From Bacteroides sp. (lineage in GTDB: Bacteria > Bacteroidota > Bacteroidia > Bacteroidales > Bacteroidaceae), in NCBI GenBank assembly GCA_022648295.1, contig JALCME010000003.1, positions 1-64,000 of the forward strand: a stretch of 64,000 nucleotides of DNA, written 5' to 3'. Under the pieces are notes generated by a model. The model was not told the origin of the DNA. It ran no database searches and saw only the letters and a list, made by a program, of their open reading frames with translations. This document shows, in pieces, positions 15,355 through 25,500 of this stretch. Each line of letters starts with the position of its first letter. Positions within the stretch are counted from its first letter, which is position 1. Position numbers and translations under genes: made by a program.

Positions 15355-15752
15355 TTACTACGCCAAAACCAAAATTTAAAATAACGACTGATCTAAAAAA
15401 CATATTATTGGAAGATCAGGAAATAGCGGATATTATTGAAGGAAGAACATTTCCTGTATTTGCAGAGGAGGATACAGCGGGAACATTCATAACTTACCAA
15501 AGGGATAAATATTCCGCTCCTTTGTCAAAAATGGGAGCCGGAAATGATTCATGTTTTGTGTTTATAACAGCGGTGTCGGATGATTATGATATATCCCAAG
15601 ACTTAGCAGAAAAGATATATTATGTATTGTTTGGGGAGCATAAAATTAACGGGGTATCATTCGATGCATCCTTGGAAGATTCAACCGAGGATTGTGTGGT
15701 GTCAGAATCAGGAAAAAAGTATTTGCAAACTTTATTATTTAAAATTGAATAA
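15351..15752 (+). CDS. Tail terminator-like protein
   Basis: The 133-residue protein holds ITTDLKNILLEDQEIADIIE, FPVFAEEDTAGTFITYQRDK and FVFITAVSDDYDISQDLAEK, which agree with the DUF3168/gp9-like tail terminator family (short N-terminal helix, then the Y-x-R-x-x-x, then a strand with V-x-x-x-s-x-d-y). Terminators cap the tail tube and bind the head. Its place between gp10-like and tail tube genes supports this. Confidence 0.78.
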   Translation: MITTPKPKFKITTDLKNILLEDQEIADIIEGRTFPVFAEEDTAGTFITYQRDKYSAPLSKMGAGNDSCFVFITAVSDDYDISQDLAEKIYYVLFGEHKINGVSFDASLEDSTEDCVVSESGKKYLQTLLFKIE

Positions 15753-15754
15753 CT

Positions 15755-16498
15755 ATGTACAATCAAAAAGTAGATTTACGTAAGGGAAATGAGCTAATGC
15801 TCTTCCTTACTAGCAATGGAAAACCAGTAGCTTATGCTACTAGTTGCGGATACGATCAGTCAGCAGACACGATCGATACGAGCAATAAGATGTCAGGTAA
15901 CTGGAAGGATTTTATTCCGGGGCAAAATAGCTACACGATATCCTCGGAATCGATGCTATCGATGACATCCGGGCAAATGAGTTTTGCTGCTATGAAAGCG
16001 ATAGCGGATGCACAGGAAACTGTAGACTTCGTTATAGCTGAACGTCTCGAAGAAAACGGGGATTATGTCGCCGGAAATGTAGTAGCAAAAGGAAAAGCCA
16101 TGTTTACTGCATTAAGCCTAAAGGCTGATAACGGAGCCGTATGTACGGCATCTACCACACTGCAGGGTAAGGGCGAAAGTGTAGGAGGAGTGCCGTTTAT
16201 TGTTCCATCTATGCCGGTAATCAGCATGGAGGGAACTACAACCACTCCGGGAACAGTTGTTCTATCAGTGAATGGCTATGCGTTAACCGCGAATATAGCA
16301 GCTGTAGTACTAGGTTCAGATGCTTCATTGTTCGCATTGAGTCAAAGTTCAATCGTCCAATCAGGAGGGCGGGCATCAGCTCAAATCACCATTACTTATA
16401 GTCCTGATGCTGTGGGAACAGACGCCGCAGTTATTAAGTTGACGAGTACGGGAGCTGATGATGTATTAATTCCGATTACTGGTGTTGCTGCTTCATAA
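15755..16498 (+). CDS. Major tail (tube) protein with C-terminal Ig-like domain
   Basis: Residues 1-145 have the tube fold (MLFLTSNGKPVAYATSCGYD, then QSADTIDTSNKMSGNWKDF and AALSLKADNG-type strands). The last 95 residues, from about GTTTTPGTVVLSVNGY, look like an added immunoglobulin-like domain of the kind seen on siphovirus tail tubes (closing DVLIPITGVAAS), which can stick out and hold to carbohydrates. It is followed by a terminator at 16518. Confidence 0.88.
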   Translation: MYNQKVDLRKGNELMLFLTSNGKPVAYATSCGYDQSADTIDTSNKMSGNWKDFIPGQNSYTISSESMLSMTSGQMSFAAMKAIADAQETVDFVIAERLEENGDYVAGNVVAKGKAMFTALSLKADNGAVCTASTTLQGKGESVGGVPFIVPSMPVISMEGTTTTPGTVVLSVNGYALTANIAAVVLGSDASLFALSQSSIVQSGGRASAQITITYSPDAVGTDAAVIKLTSTGADDVLIPITGVAAS

Positions 16499-16517
16499 TG
16501 TTATCTCTTTTAATGTG

Positions 16518-16546
16518 AAAAGGTCTGGCTAAGCTGGACCTTTTTT
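16518..16546 (+). terminator. Rho-independent terminator after tail tube gene
   Basis: AAAAGGTC (16518-16525) pairs with GACCTTTT (16537-16544) around an 11-base loop, followed by a T tract. It probably reduces read-through from the abundant capsid/tail-tube message into the chaperone and tape-measure genes. Confidence 0.85.
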
Positions 16547-16551
16547 ATTAT

Positions 16552-16578
16552 CCGCCAAAAATAAGGTTAATAAGAAAG
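16552..16578 (+). promoter_or_regulatory. CCGCCA-N7-GGTTAATAA element, copy 3 (tail chaperone)
   Basis: CCGCCA (16552-16557), seven bases, GGTTAATAA (16565-16573) and GAAAG lie between the terminator and the ATG at 16587. Its place right after a terminator suggests that it acts in transcription or translation restart. Confidence 0.72.
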
Positions 16579-16586
16579 ATAACAGC

Positions 16587-17264
16587 ATGGAAATTTTAGC
16601 GTATATAATTCTATCAATCGTAATCCTGTGGATAACGTATGAGCCTAAAAAGAAGGAAGAAAAGCGATCGGACAAAAAAGTAACCGTTCGTTTAACAGTA
16701 AAAGCAATAATCAAATGGGAGAAACTAACCAAAAAGCCTTTCTCTCAAATTGACGAAAGCAGCGAAGAAGACATGACTAAACTATTATACTGCATGTCAT
16801 CAATGAACGAAACGCTAGAGGTCTTTACAGCGGCACTTGGGAGCAAGGCTATAAGCAAAGAGATAGTATCGTCTTTCAGAAAAGAAATGAGCCTAATCAA
16901 TCAATTCCAATCTGAACAAAAAGAGAAAGAGAAGAGTGAAAGATACTTCTCGGAAATAGCCGGAATGATTATAGCATCAGGTGTTGATCCTAATTATGTG
17001 TTAAACGAAATGGAAGTCTACAATATGGACTTAATTATCAAAGGCATAGACGAAAAGAAAAGGCAGGATATGTCGGAAAGGAGACTGTGGACCTATATGT
17101 CAATCTTACCACATGTCGATGTGAAGAAATCAGGCTTAACGGCCGTGAAGATGTATCCTTTTCCGTGGGAGATAGAGGAACTCGAAAAACAGGAAGCGGA
17201 AGCACTAAGAAAATCATTAAACGTATTAAATAAATTCTCTAAAGGGGAAATAAAATTTAATTAA
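16587..17264 (+). CDS. Tail assembly chaperone-like protein
   Basis: The 225-residue protein lies just before the tape measure, where tail assembly chaperones sit. The middle has TVRLTVKAIIKWEKLTKKPF and a C-terminal LWTYMSILPHVD...MYPFPWEIEELE element, typical of the chaperones in Bacteroides phages. The first 20 residues (MEILAYIILSIVILWITYE) are strongly hydrophobic, odd for this family. No in-frame ATG fits better at the domain start, so I keep the ATG. There is a single frame; the usual programmed frameshift is not needed for this domain set. Confidence 0.7.
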   Translation: MEILAYIILSIVILWITYEPKKKEEKRSDKKVTVRLTVKAIIKWEKLTKKPFSQIDESSEEDMTKLLYCMSSMNETLEVFTAALGSKAISKEIVSSFRKEMSLINQFQSEQKEKEKSERYFSEIAGMIIASGVDPNYVLNEMEVYNMDLIIKGIDEKKRQDMSERRLWTYMSILPHVDVKKSGLTAVKMYPFPWEIEELEKQEAEALRKSLNVLNKFSKGEIKFN

Positions 17265-17265
17265 G

Positions 17266-20200
17266 ATGGATAATAAACTTAATTTTAGTATAAGATTAAA
17301 CCTATTGATAGATGGGTTTAAAAAATCGGCAAGATCGGTAAGATCTAGTTTTGCGTCTATGCAGGCTCAAACATTATCATATGCAGCGGCATTAGGGGCG
17401 ACAACCTTCTCCTTAGCAGGATTTGTATCGGAAGTGATTAGCGTAGTTAGGGAAACATCAAGGGCTAATACTACACTTAAAAATGTATCTGCGTCGGCGA
17501 TGGATTTTGCGCAGAATTTAAGATTTACAACGGGAATAGCGAATAAGTATGGAATATACGTAAACGATGTTACAAATAATTTCGCAAAATTCTCTGCTGC
17601 GGCAACGAGCGCAGGTGTATCAATGTTGGACCAGCAAAAGATATTTGATACATTATCTAAATCAATAGTTGCTTACGGAATGAGTTCAGAAGATGCTAAT
17701 TTAACATTCTTGGCTGTTACACAGATGATGTCAAAAGGTAAAATAAGCTCGGAAGAATTACGAAGACAGTTAGGGGAAAGGCTACCTATTGCGATGGCCG
17801 CAATGGCAAAAGCCGCAGGAGTTCCGATACAGAAGTTAGATAAACTGCTAAAACAGGGAAAGTTAATGAGTGCGGATGTGCTTCCAAAATTTGCAGACGC
17901 CTTAAATCAAATGATGCCAAATGTTAATACTGATAATATTGAAACATCTATAAATAGATTAAGGAACGCTTTCCAGAAATTTGCTAATGACACAGGGACG
18001 AAAGATGCGTATAAAAAATTAATAGACGAAATTACTAAATTGGTAGAATATGCAGGGGAAAATATTAAGTCTGTTATATCGTCGGTGGTCGCATTTCTAA
18101 TAGGAGTATCGCTTGGAAAGTTTTTTAAGTGGTTTGTTACACAGCTAGCTCTAGCTAGAAAGCAGGCTATGGCTATGGCGGCGGCTGTATCTAAACAGGC
18201 GGGGGTAGCATTTGAAGAAGCTGCATGGAAAGCGAAAAGTTCGGGAGCGATAATAAGTAGGGCATTTGTAAATATAGGAAGAACTATAAAAGCTGCGTTT
18301 ATTTCAATGCTTCCAACGGCTATATTTATAGCAATAGGAGAGTTTATATCATATCTGAAAAACGCACACGATGAGGCAGAACGAGTAAAAAATTTATTTT
18401 CGGACTATAAAAAAGAATCACAGGGAGTAACTCATACAAAAGAGATTGCCCAGCTGCAGGTATTACAAACATTATATAATAATGCGATAGGAGATAAAAA
18501 ACTACAAATACAGTATCAAAATAAAATAGAATCATTGCTAGGGGTGCAAATAACAAAGAATCAGAGCATAAACGATGTAATAAGAGATAGGATAAAATTG
18601 CTTGAAGCCACTGCAAAAGCGGACTTTTATACTCAAAAGAAAATAGAAGCCGATGACAAGATAGATAAAATAAAAAACTCCCTTAAGCTTGGAAATATGA
18701 AGCAGGGTTCTTTCGATTATATGATGCAGGCTTTTTCAGATTATAGCTCAAATAAATCAGCAAAGAAGCTACAAACGGGAACGAATGAATATGCAGATTA
18801 CGTAAGAAGTTCTGGTGTTGGATTTTCAAAAGACTATCAAGATAAATTAGTAGAGTTATCTCAATATTGGAAAATAAGTGCCGATGCCTCTGCTAATATA
18901 GCGGATGCTATGAAATACGTAGTAAAAAATGAGAATAAAACAAAAACAGAGGTCCCGGATGATGAAAAAAAGAAAAAAACAGCACTACAAAAACAAGAGG
19001 AAGCATACGCAAAACAATTATCAGAACTTAGCGCTAAGCTAGAAGTAGGAAACATAACCCAGGCTGAATATAATAAAGCACTAGGGGAATTGAATATAAA
19101 AGCCTATGAAGACGCCAAGGGGACAAATGATACCGAAACTCTTAAAAGCAAATATTTTGAAGCGAGAAAGAAGGCAGCCGAAGAAGCCGTAAAGAATAAA
19201 ACATCAAATGAAGCTATGGTTGAGCTGGAAAAGATACAAAAAGACTTTTCCGAAAAGATAAACGAATACCAGCAGCAATATAGTAAGGGAATAATAAGCC
19301 AAAAGACGCTAAATAGTAGCATTTATGATTTATCGCTTGAATCAGCAAAAGCAGCATTGGGAATAAAAGGAATAGGAACGGCAGCCGATGGGTTTATATC
19401 CGCGATGATGGTAAATGCAAGCCTTCTTAAGTCACCGGTAACGGCAAGGCTTAAAAAACGTGATACTCGATATGACTATAAAAAAGATAAAGCAGACATC
19501 GCAGAGGAAAACTATTCGTTAGCCAAAGACTATGTAGATGAGTTAAAAACTCAACTGTCAGGGCAAATTGGTGATATGATGGACGAGCTAAATAATGCTC
19601 TGGAGGATGCAGATTTTGATAAAGCCTTGAAGATAGCCAATGCAAAGGTGGGGTTGCAAGACCTATCGAAGGCTATAAGTGATGTTAAAGAGAAAAGCGA
19701 TAAATTGACGCTAGAGAATTATAGGAGGGATATCAAAGATATAAACAAGGATTTAAAAGAAACGGCATATAGTGGAATTAAGGGGATAGCGGACAGTTCA
19801 GATCGTGTAGTATCGGCATGGGCAAATGTTAACGAGGTGATGAGTAATGTAGATTCATCGGGGTGGGAGAAGATATTGGCAATATGGAATGCAATCACTA
19901 ATACAGTGGATGGATTCCTGTCTGTTATAGACACCGTAGAAAAGATAATAAAGCTAACAAAGGAGTTAACGGAAGCAAAGCAGAAAGAAAGTCAAATAGA
20001 TACATTGACAACGGAGAATAAAAAACAGAACGCGATAGAAGGGGCGGCCACAAGTGTAGCAGCCTCGGAGATAGAGAAAACGGCAGCAAAAGGAGAGATA
20101 GCGGCAAATACGGCGAAGGGGGCAAGTAACGCCGGGGTGAGCGCGTCAAAGTTACCATTTCCGGCAAATATAATAGCGATAGGGGCGGCAATATCTGCGG

Positions 20201-20463
20201 CGCTGGCATTATTTGCATCTATTCCTAAATTTGCCACAGGCGGTGTTAAATCAAGAACGGGGGATAATTATCTAGCTCGTATAAATCCGGGAGAGATGAT
20301 CCTTAACGACGGACAGCAATCACGACTTTTCCAGATGCTTGATTCTGGAATAGGAGCTAATAAATCAACTAATATAAATGTAGGGTTTGGAGGAGTAAGA
20401 GGAAAATACCTACTCCTTGCAATTAATAACGACCTAAAAGCAAGCGGAAAAAAACCATTATGA
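17266..20463 (+). CDS. Tape measure protein
   Basis: At 1065 residues this is the longest helical structural gene, directly after the chaperone. Residues 70-240 form the tape-measure domain (SKGKISSEELRRQLGERLPI, then AMAAMAKAAGVPIQKLDKLL and MSADVLPKFADALNQMM). A hydrophobic stretch lies near 270-290 and a second, Ala-rich one near 965-985. The long middle is Lys/Glu-rich coiled coil. With about 1.5 Angstrom per residue it predicts a tail of about 160 nm; that number is inference from the general scaling rule. Overlaps the next gene by four bases. Confidence 0.93.
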   Translation: MDNKLNFSIRLNLLIDGFKKSARSVRSSFASMQAQTLSYAAALGATTFSLAGFVSEVISVVRETSRANTTLKNVSASAMDFAQNLRFTTGIANKYGIYVNDVTNNFAKFSAAATSAGVSMLDQQKIFDTLSKSIVAYGMSSEDANLTFLAVTQMMSKGKISSEELRRQLGERLPIAMAAMAKAAGVPIQKLDKLLKQGKLMSADVLPKFADALNQMMPNVNTDNIETSINRLRNAFQKFANDTGTKDAYKKLIDEITKLVEYAGENIKSVISSVVAFLIGVSLGKFFKWFVTQLALARKQAMAMAAAVSKQAGVAFEEAAWKAKSSGAIISRAFVNIGRTIKAAFISMLPTAIFIAIGEFISYLKNAHDEAERVKNLFSDYKKESQGVTHTKEIAQLQVLQTLYNNAIGDKKLQIQYQNKIESLLGVQITKNQSINDVIRDRIKLLEATAKADFYTQKKIEADDKIDKIKNSLKLGNMKQGSFDYMMQAFSDYSSNKSAKKLQTGTNEYADYVRSSGVGFSKDYQDKLVELSQYWKISADASANIADAMKYVVKNENKTKTEVPDDEKKKKTALQKQEEAYAKQLSELSAKLEVGNITQAEYNKALGELNIKAYEDAKGTNDTETLKSKYFEARKKAAEEAVKNKTSNEAMVELEKIQKDFSEKINEYQQQYSKGIISQKTLNSSIYDLSLESAKAALGIKGIGTAADGFISAMMVNASLLKSPVTARLKKRDTRYDYKKDKADIAEENYSLAKDYVDELKTQLSGQIGDMMDELNNALEDADFDKALKIANAKVGLQDLSKAISDVKEKSDKLTLENYRRDIKDINKDLKETAYSGIKGIADSSDRVVSAWANVNEVMSNVDSSGWEKILAIWNAITNTVDGFLSVIDTVEKIIKLTKELTEAKQKESQIDTLTTENKKQNAIEGAATSVAASEIEKTAAKGEIAANTAKGASNAGVSASKLPFPANIIAIGAAISAALALFASIPKFATGGVKSRTGDNYLARINPGEMILNDGQQSRLFQMLDSGIGANKSTNINVGFGGVRGKYLLLAINNDLKASGKKPL

Positions 20464-22592
20464 GCTACGGATTAATATACACAATACCATTTGCGAGCGT
20501 TGAAAACGTTTCGTATGTGATCGAGATAGAGAAGGAAAACTATGCAGGTGAATCCGCAGAATTAACACCGGCAGATACACCGTTCTCTGTAGATATAGAC
20601 GACGAAGAATTTGTATATACCCCTTTAAGATTTTCTACGGCTACAATCAGAATAGCCGGAAGTGATTACCTTCAATCCCTGTTTTCAACATCGTACAGGG
20701 AATATAGGGTAACCTTGAAAAGAAGCGGTGAAATAGTGTGGTGCGGATTCATAAAGCCTGAATTATACACGCAGGATTACGTGTATAAAACATTCGTTCT
20801 GGAGATAGAGTGTATTTCTGCAATGTCGGTACTAGAGTTTATCGACTACAAAAAGGCAGGAGAGGGCATGGACTTTGTAAACCTGTGGGACCTGTTAAAA
20901 AAATGCATATCAGAATCAAACGGCCAATATAACGGAGTGTATATACCTCACGTCTACGCTATAGATGAGGCTTCCTATAACGCGAATAGTAACCCCATCG
21001 AGGGAATGTCTATATCCGAGCAAGATTTCTTCGATGAGGACGATAAGGCAATGACACTGAAAGAAGTCTTGGAAAATTTATGTAAGTTTTTCAATTGGAC
21101 ATGCGTAGACTGGAGAGGTGATCTTTATTTCGTTGATATAGATCATACAGGAGATTATCACTATTATGATATAACGCTTACAACGAAAACAAACGTATCC
21201 CAGAATGAAAAGAATGTCCAGCAGGTAGGATTCTCCGGGTCAGATCATACCTTGGATATTTTGCCAGGATATAACAAGGTTACAGTTAAAGATAGTAACT
21301 ACTCGGTCGGAGAAGTGTTTCCGCAGGAAGATACAGACAAATTAACCAGGCTGGGAGATAAGATAACCTATGCAAGAGAGTATGTAGTCGATAATAAAGT
21401 ATCCAGAAAGATATATTTTTTGCCGGGAGTATATAAAATGTATCACTATGAAAATGGAACGGTACAAAATGAAGTAAGCGAAGAAACTATAAAGAATATG
21501 TCTCTTGATGATGTAGAATTGCTGCTAGGAGCTATACCAATCAAGAGGTGTAATTACGAAATGGAAAACATCGGAGGAACATGGCAACCAAATATTACGA
21601 GTTATAGTTACGAAGACCTTATACAATTAAGAATAACAAAATATCCAGCCGTAAAACCAGTTGAGCCAGCATCAAGATACGACTATGATTTGAAGGATAC
21701 TAAACCACTATTAACGTTTGCTGCTAATTTACCGTCAACGGTGTATAAAGACGGAGCCTTTGCCATACAAGGAAGTGTGCAGATGGTTAAGGCCATGTCT
21801 AGTAATATATCGGATTATACACCTATCGACGAAATGTACTCGTTTGGAGATGAATTACCCAGTATATCAGCCCCTTATTTTGTATGCGAGCTTTCCGTGG
21901 GGAATAAGTATTGGAATGGAACGCAATTTACAGATATATATTCAACGTTCAACGTATTGCTAACAGATGGCAAAGATGAAACATTTAGTTCCCCGGTATC
22001 AGGAGGTTTTCTTAATATCAAATCTACAAAAACACTCGCAATGCCGTACGATGGATTAGAAGGTTATGTTATCCCAATAGGAGAAACCCTTATAGGACAA
22101 TTAAGATTCATAATAAAGGGGTTTAAGGCCTATATGCTGAATGGATCAATGAATTGCTTTCTTAAGGACTTAAAGTGCGTGTACCAAAAAGTGGACGGGT
22201 ACGGAGAAGATGACAACACAGATAGAACTTATGAGAATGTAGTAAACGAAGATTATATTAACGAAGCAGACGACATCGAATTTAAGGTAACCAGCTATAA
22301 CGACGACGGGGCCTGTTACAGTAAGGTTATAATGAATAACGAATACCTGTCAACTATCTGGAATAAACTAACAGAGACAGAAAAACGCCCGGAAGAATTA
22401 CTCATCACAAGAATAGTAAATCGCTATAAATCCCCAAAAATAAAGCTCACACAGGTAATCAAAGAAAGCATTGATATAGTGCCATTTACAAGCATGTCGG
22501 ACAATTATCAGGTTAATAAGAGATTCATTAATGCCGGCGGAACGATCGACTATAAGATGAATCGATTTAACTGCATAATGATCGAATTATGA
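20460..22592 (+). CDS. Distal tail / tail-tip protein, 710 aa
   Basis: The protein follows the tape measure, where distal tail (Dit) and tail-associated (Tal) proteins are found. The N-terminus (SYGLIYTIPFASVENVSYVI, then YAGESAELTPADTPF) and the strand FVYTPLRFSTATIRIAGSDY followed by YREYRVTLKR are typical of Bacteroides phage proteins that combine the two roles. The remainder is beta-rich with many Tyr/Asp and no known catalytic motif. It overlaps the following fibre gene by four bases. Confidence 0.72.
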   Translation: MSYGLIYTIPFASVENVSYVIEIEKENYAGESAELTPADTPFSVDIDDEEFVYTPLRFSTATIRIAGSDYLQSLFSTSYREYRVTLKRSGEIVWCGFIKPELYTQDYVYKTFVLEIECISAMSVLEFIDYKKAGEGMDFVNLWDLLKKCISESNGQYNGVYIPHVYAIDEASYNANSNPIEGMSISEQDFFDEDDKAMTLKEVLENLCKFFNWTCVDWRGDLYFVDIDHTGDYHYYDITLTTKTNVSQNEKNVQQVGFSGSDHTLDILPGYNKVTVKDSNYSVGEVFPQEDTDKLTRLGDKITYAREYVVDNKVSRKIYFLPGVYKMYHYENGTVQNEVSEETIKNMSLDDVELLLGAIPIKRCNYEMENIGGTWQPNITSYSYEDLIQLRITKYPAVKPVEPASRYDYDLKDTKPLLTFAANLPSTVYKDGAFAIQGSVQMVKAMSSNISDYTPIDEMYSFGDELPSISAPYFVCELSVGNKYWNGTQFTDIYSTFNVLLTDGKDETFSSPVSGGFLNIKSTKTLAMPYDGLEGYVIPIGETLIGQLRFIIKGFKAYMLNGSMNCFLKDLKCVYQKVDGYGEDDNTDRTYENVVNEDYINEADDIEFKVTSYNDDGACYSKVIMNNEYLSTIWNKLTETEKRPEELLITRIVNRYKSPKIKLTQVIKESIDIVPFTSMSDNYQVNKRFINAGGTIDYKMNRFNCIMIEL

Positions 22593-25500
22593 ACGACGTA
22601 TACATAACAAGTAAATCCATACCCCAAAAACCGAGATCGGATAACTATCCGGTTGGAACTTCTATCATTAAAACGAGCGGAGGAACAACCGTAATCCAGA
22701 AGACAGGGACAGATATAGACATCTTAACACTGAATGATACAAGGGATGTAACAGATGTGCGTGTTATGTCTGCATTAAGGTCAAGGGATGAGTTTATATC
22801 AAGGATAACAGACAGTGAAGTAACCGTATCAATCGATTATAAAAACGGCCTAAAACTCAATGGAAAAAATATAAGTGAAATAGTACGCCTGGCAGACGGA
22901 ATAGCAGATGAGGACTTAACAGAGGAAACTCTGTTATCAGCAATTAAGATCATAGATGAAATAGAAGAAAAGTCTATTTCTAAATTACACGCAGATACCG
23001 CCTTAAAAACAATCACTTTCCTAGAGGGAATTATAGCCGGAAACAATGCATCAAACAGAATAACAGCCGACGGTGATGTAGAGATGCAAAACCTAACCGC
23101 CGCTGTACAAACAACAACTCCTTTACTATCAGTAACCAGTCACGCAGATATAGAGAATGCGCAGATAGCAGACTATATAACAGTGGGAGGTACTACTACC
23201 TCACTGGACCTAGTAATACAGAATCTCGCAACCATCCATCATATGACTGTGCAGAACACTGCAGATATAATGAACGAGATTATACATGAGTATATAACTT
23301 CCAATGTATTTGTATCCGGCTTCTTAGGGGAAGGCTTTAAGGTGTGGAAGGATGCGCAGGGATTATGGCATGGGGAACTTGATGAACTAACGGTAAGACG
23401 TATATTCACCGTATTTCAGTTGGTAGTACAAAGGGTTGTTCATCAGGGAGGCATGGTTATCCGTTCAGCCGCAGGTGGAAAACTTAAATCTGTAACCGAT
23501 CAGGGCACGTTCTGGAAGTGCGAATATGATTCAACGGACGACTTTCTGACCGACGACCAGATACTATGCCAAACCTTTACAGGTACAAGCATGAAAAGGT
23601 ATTGGCGTTTGGTTACATCAGCCGGATCAGGCTATTTCGATTTAGACAAAACGGATTGTGAGCTAGGAAGTGCAAACCCGGAAGCGGGAGACGAAATCGC
23701 CGTCCTCGGAAATCGTACCAATACAGACAGACAAAGTGCGCAAATCGATTGTGCGGTAGGAGCTAACGCGCCTTATCGCGATGACTATGCAGGTATAAAC
23801 TCTTATTCCTTAGAAGGAAAATTAATAAACCGAACAGGAAATCTTTCAGGAATAACAGACGCTGATTTCGGGGAGTTATCGGGACCAGGTTTATACGGAA
23901 TAAACGTATATCTCAAAGGAATTTTCCGTCTGTTATCGGGAAAAACAGTTGAAGCGGCGATATCTGATGCTCAAACAGCCGCACAGGATTATTCCAATAC
24001 TCAACTCAATAATTTCCAAACAACGACTTACTCATCCGACATACAAGCCTTAGAGGATAGTATAGCCTTAAAGGTAAGTTCATCAACTTATCAAAGCGAC
24101 CAGCAGACGGTAAACAGCCGCCTTAGCGCCGCAGAGGTTAAGATCACAGATGAGGCTATTAACTTAACGGTAAGTAGTCAGATTACCGATAAGGTTAACG
24201 CTGTACAGGTAGGTGGAAGAAATTTATTATTGAATAGCGAAGTTATAACTACTAATGATTACGCGAGTGACGCAGATAACTATCAATATTATGATGACAA
24301 AACATGTTATCTCGAGGCGGGTGTTCAATATGCAATAAGCGGAACTTGTCCTTCTGGGTTAATATGGAGTAATATTCATTTGGCGATAGGATCAACCAAC
24401 GCATTAATTTGGCTTAGAGGAGATGACGGTAGTGTTCAAATTATAAGTTCGTCATTAACAGGAACGAAAGGTTCATTATTCTATGTATCAACAACTCAAA
24501 CATATACATTGCGGACTAATGTTTATAAATCTGGACAATATACTTTTTCTAAAATAAAAATAGAAAAAGGAAATAAGGCCACTGATTGGACGCCGGCGCC
24601 GGAAGATGTTGCCAATGACGCACAAACAAAAGCAAACGCAGCGGAAAACAATGCCAAGAATTATGCAGACAGTACATTTGCAACTCAAACAACATTCAAT
24701 AGCAGCATTCAGCAATTAAGTGATAGCATATCTACCAAGGTATCACAAACAGACTTTGATACATTAAGCGGAACGGTTAGTAATCATACCTCAACACTTA
24801 ATCAGTTGCCGACAACCATCGATGCCAGAATAACCACACAGGTTAATGATGGTGGAATCATTAAAACGCACGTAGAAAGCTGGTTTACCCTAAGCGGAAA
24901 CACTCTATATATGGGCGCAACCGCTATCAACATATCAGGCGCAACGGTATTTAGCTCTATACCTACCAAAACAGAAGCACAGGGATATGCTTCTGATGCA
25001 CAGACAGCGGCAATAAGCGAAGCTGCAACGGATGCGACTAATAAGGTTAACGCTATACAGGTTGGTGGAACGAATCTTTTTAGGGATGGAATATTCGAGG
25101 CGGGAACAAATCCTTTTTCGATGAATACATCAGGAAGTGCATCAATTACAGAAGGGCCGTTTGACGTTGATAACATTACCCCAAATTATGGAAATAGAAC
25201 ACTCTACATACAAAAAAATGCCATAGCGACAGATACGTATGGAACGTTTGCCGCGTTTGCTATTAAGCCGAATACAACATACACCATGTCATTGATATAT
25301 TGCTCGGCAGGATCAATCACTAATAGTTCTTCATTTAGCGAAATGTTTAATTCTTCAATGTCTCATATCAGCTATTTTAATATAGGCATAACAAATACTA
25401 ACAAGATATGGACTAAGACAAAGATGACATTTGTGTCATCGTCAGATGCTAGATATTTTAAAATAAGATTAGGATTCTACTCCACAGTCGGAGAAGACGC

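Noticed and set aside
16587..17264. Programmed frameshift in the tail assembly chaperone
   Set aside because: The C-terminal domain needed (YPFPWEIE region) is already in the same frame, so a slip is not required.
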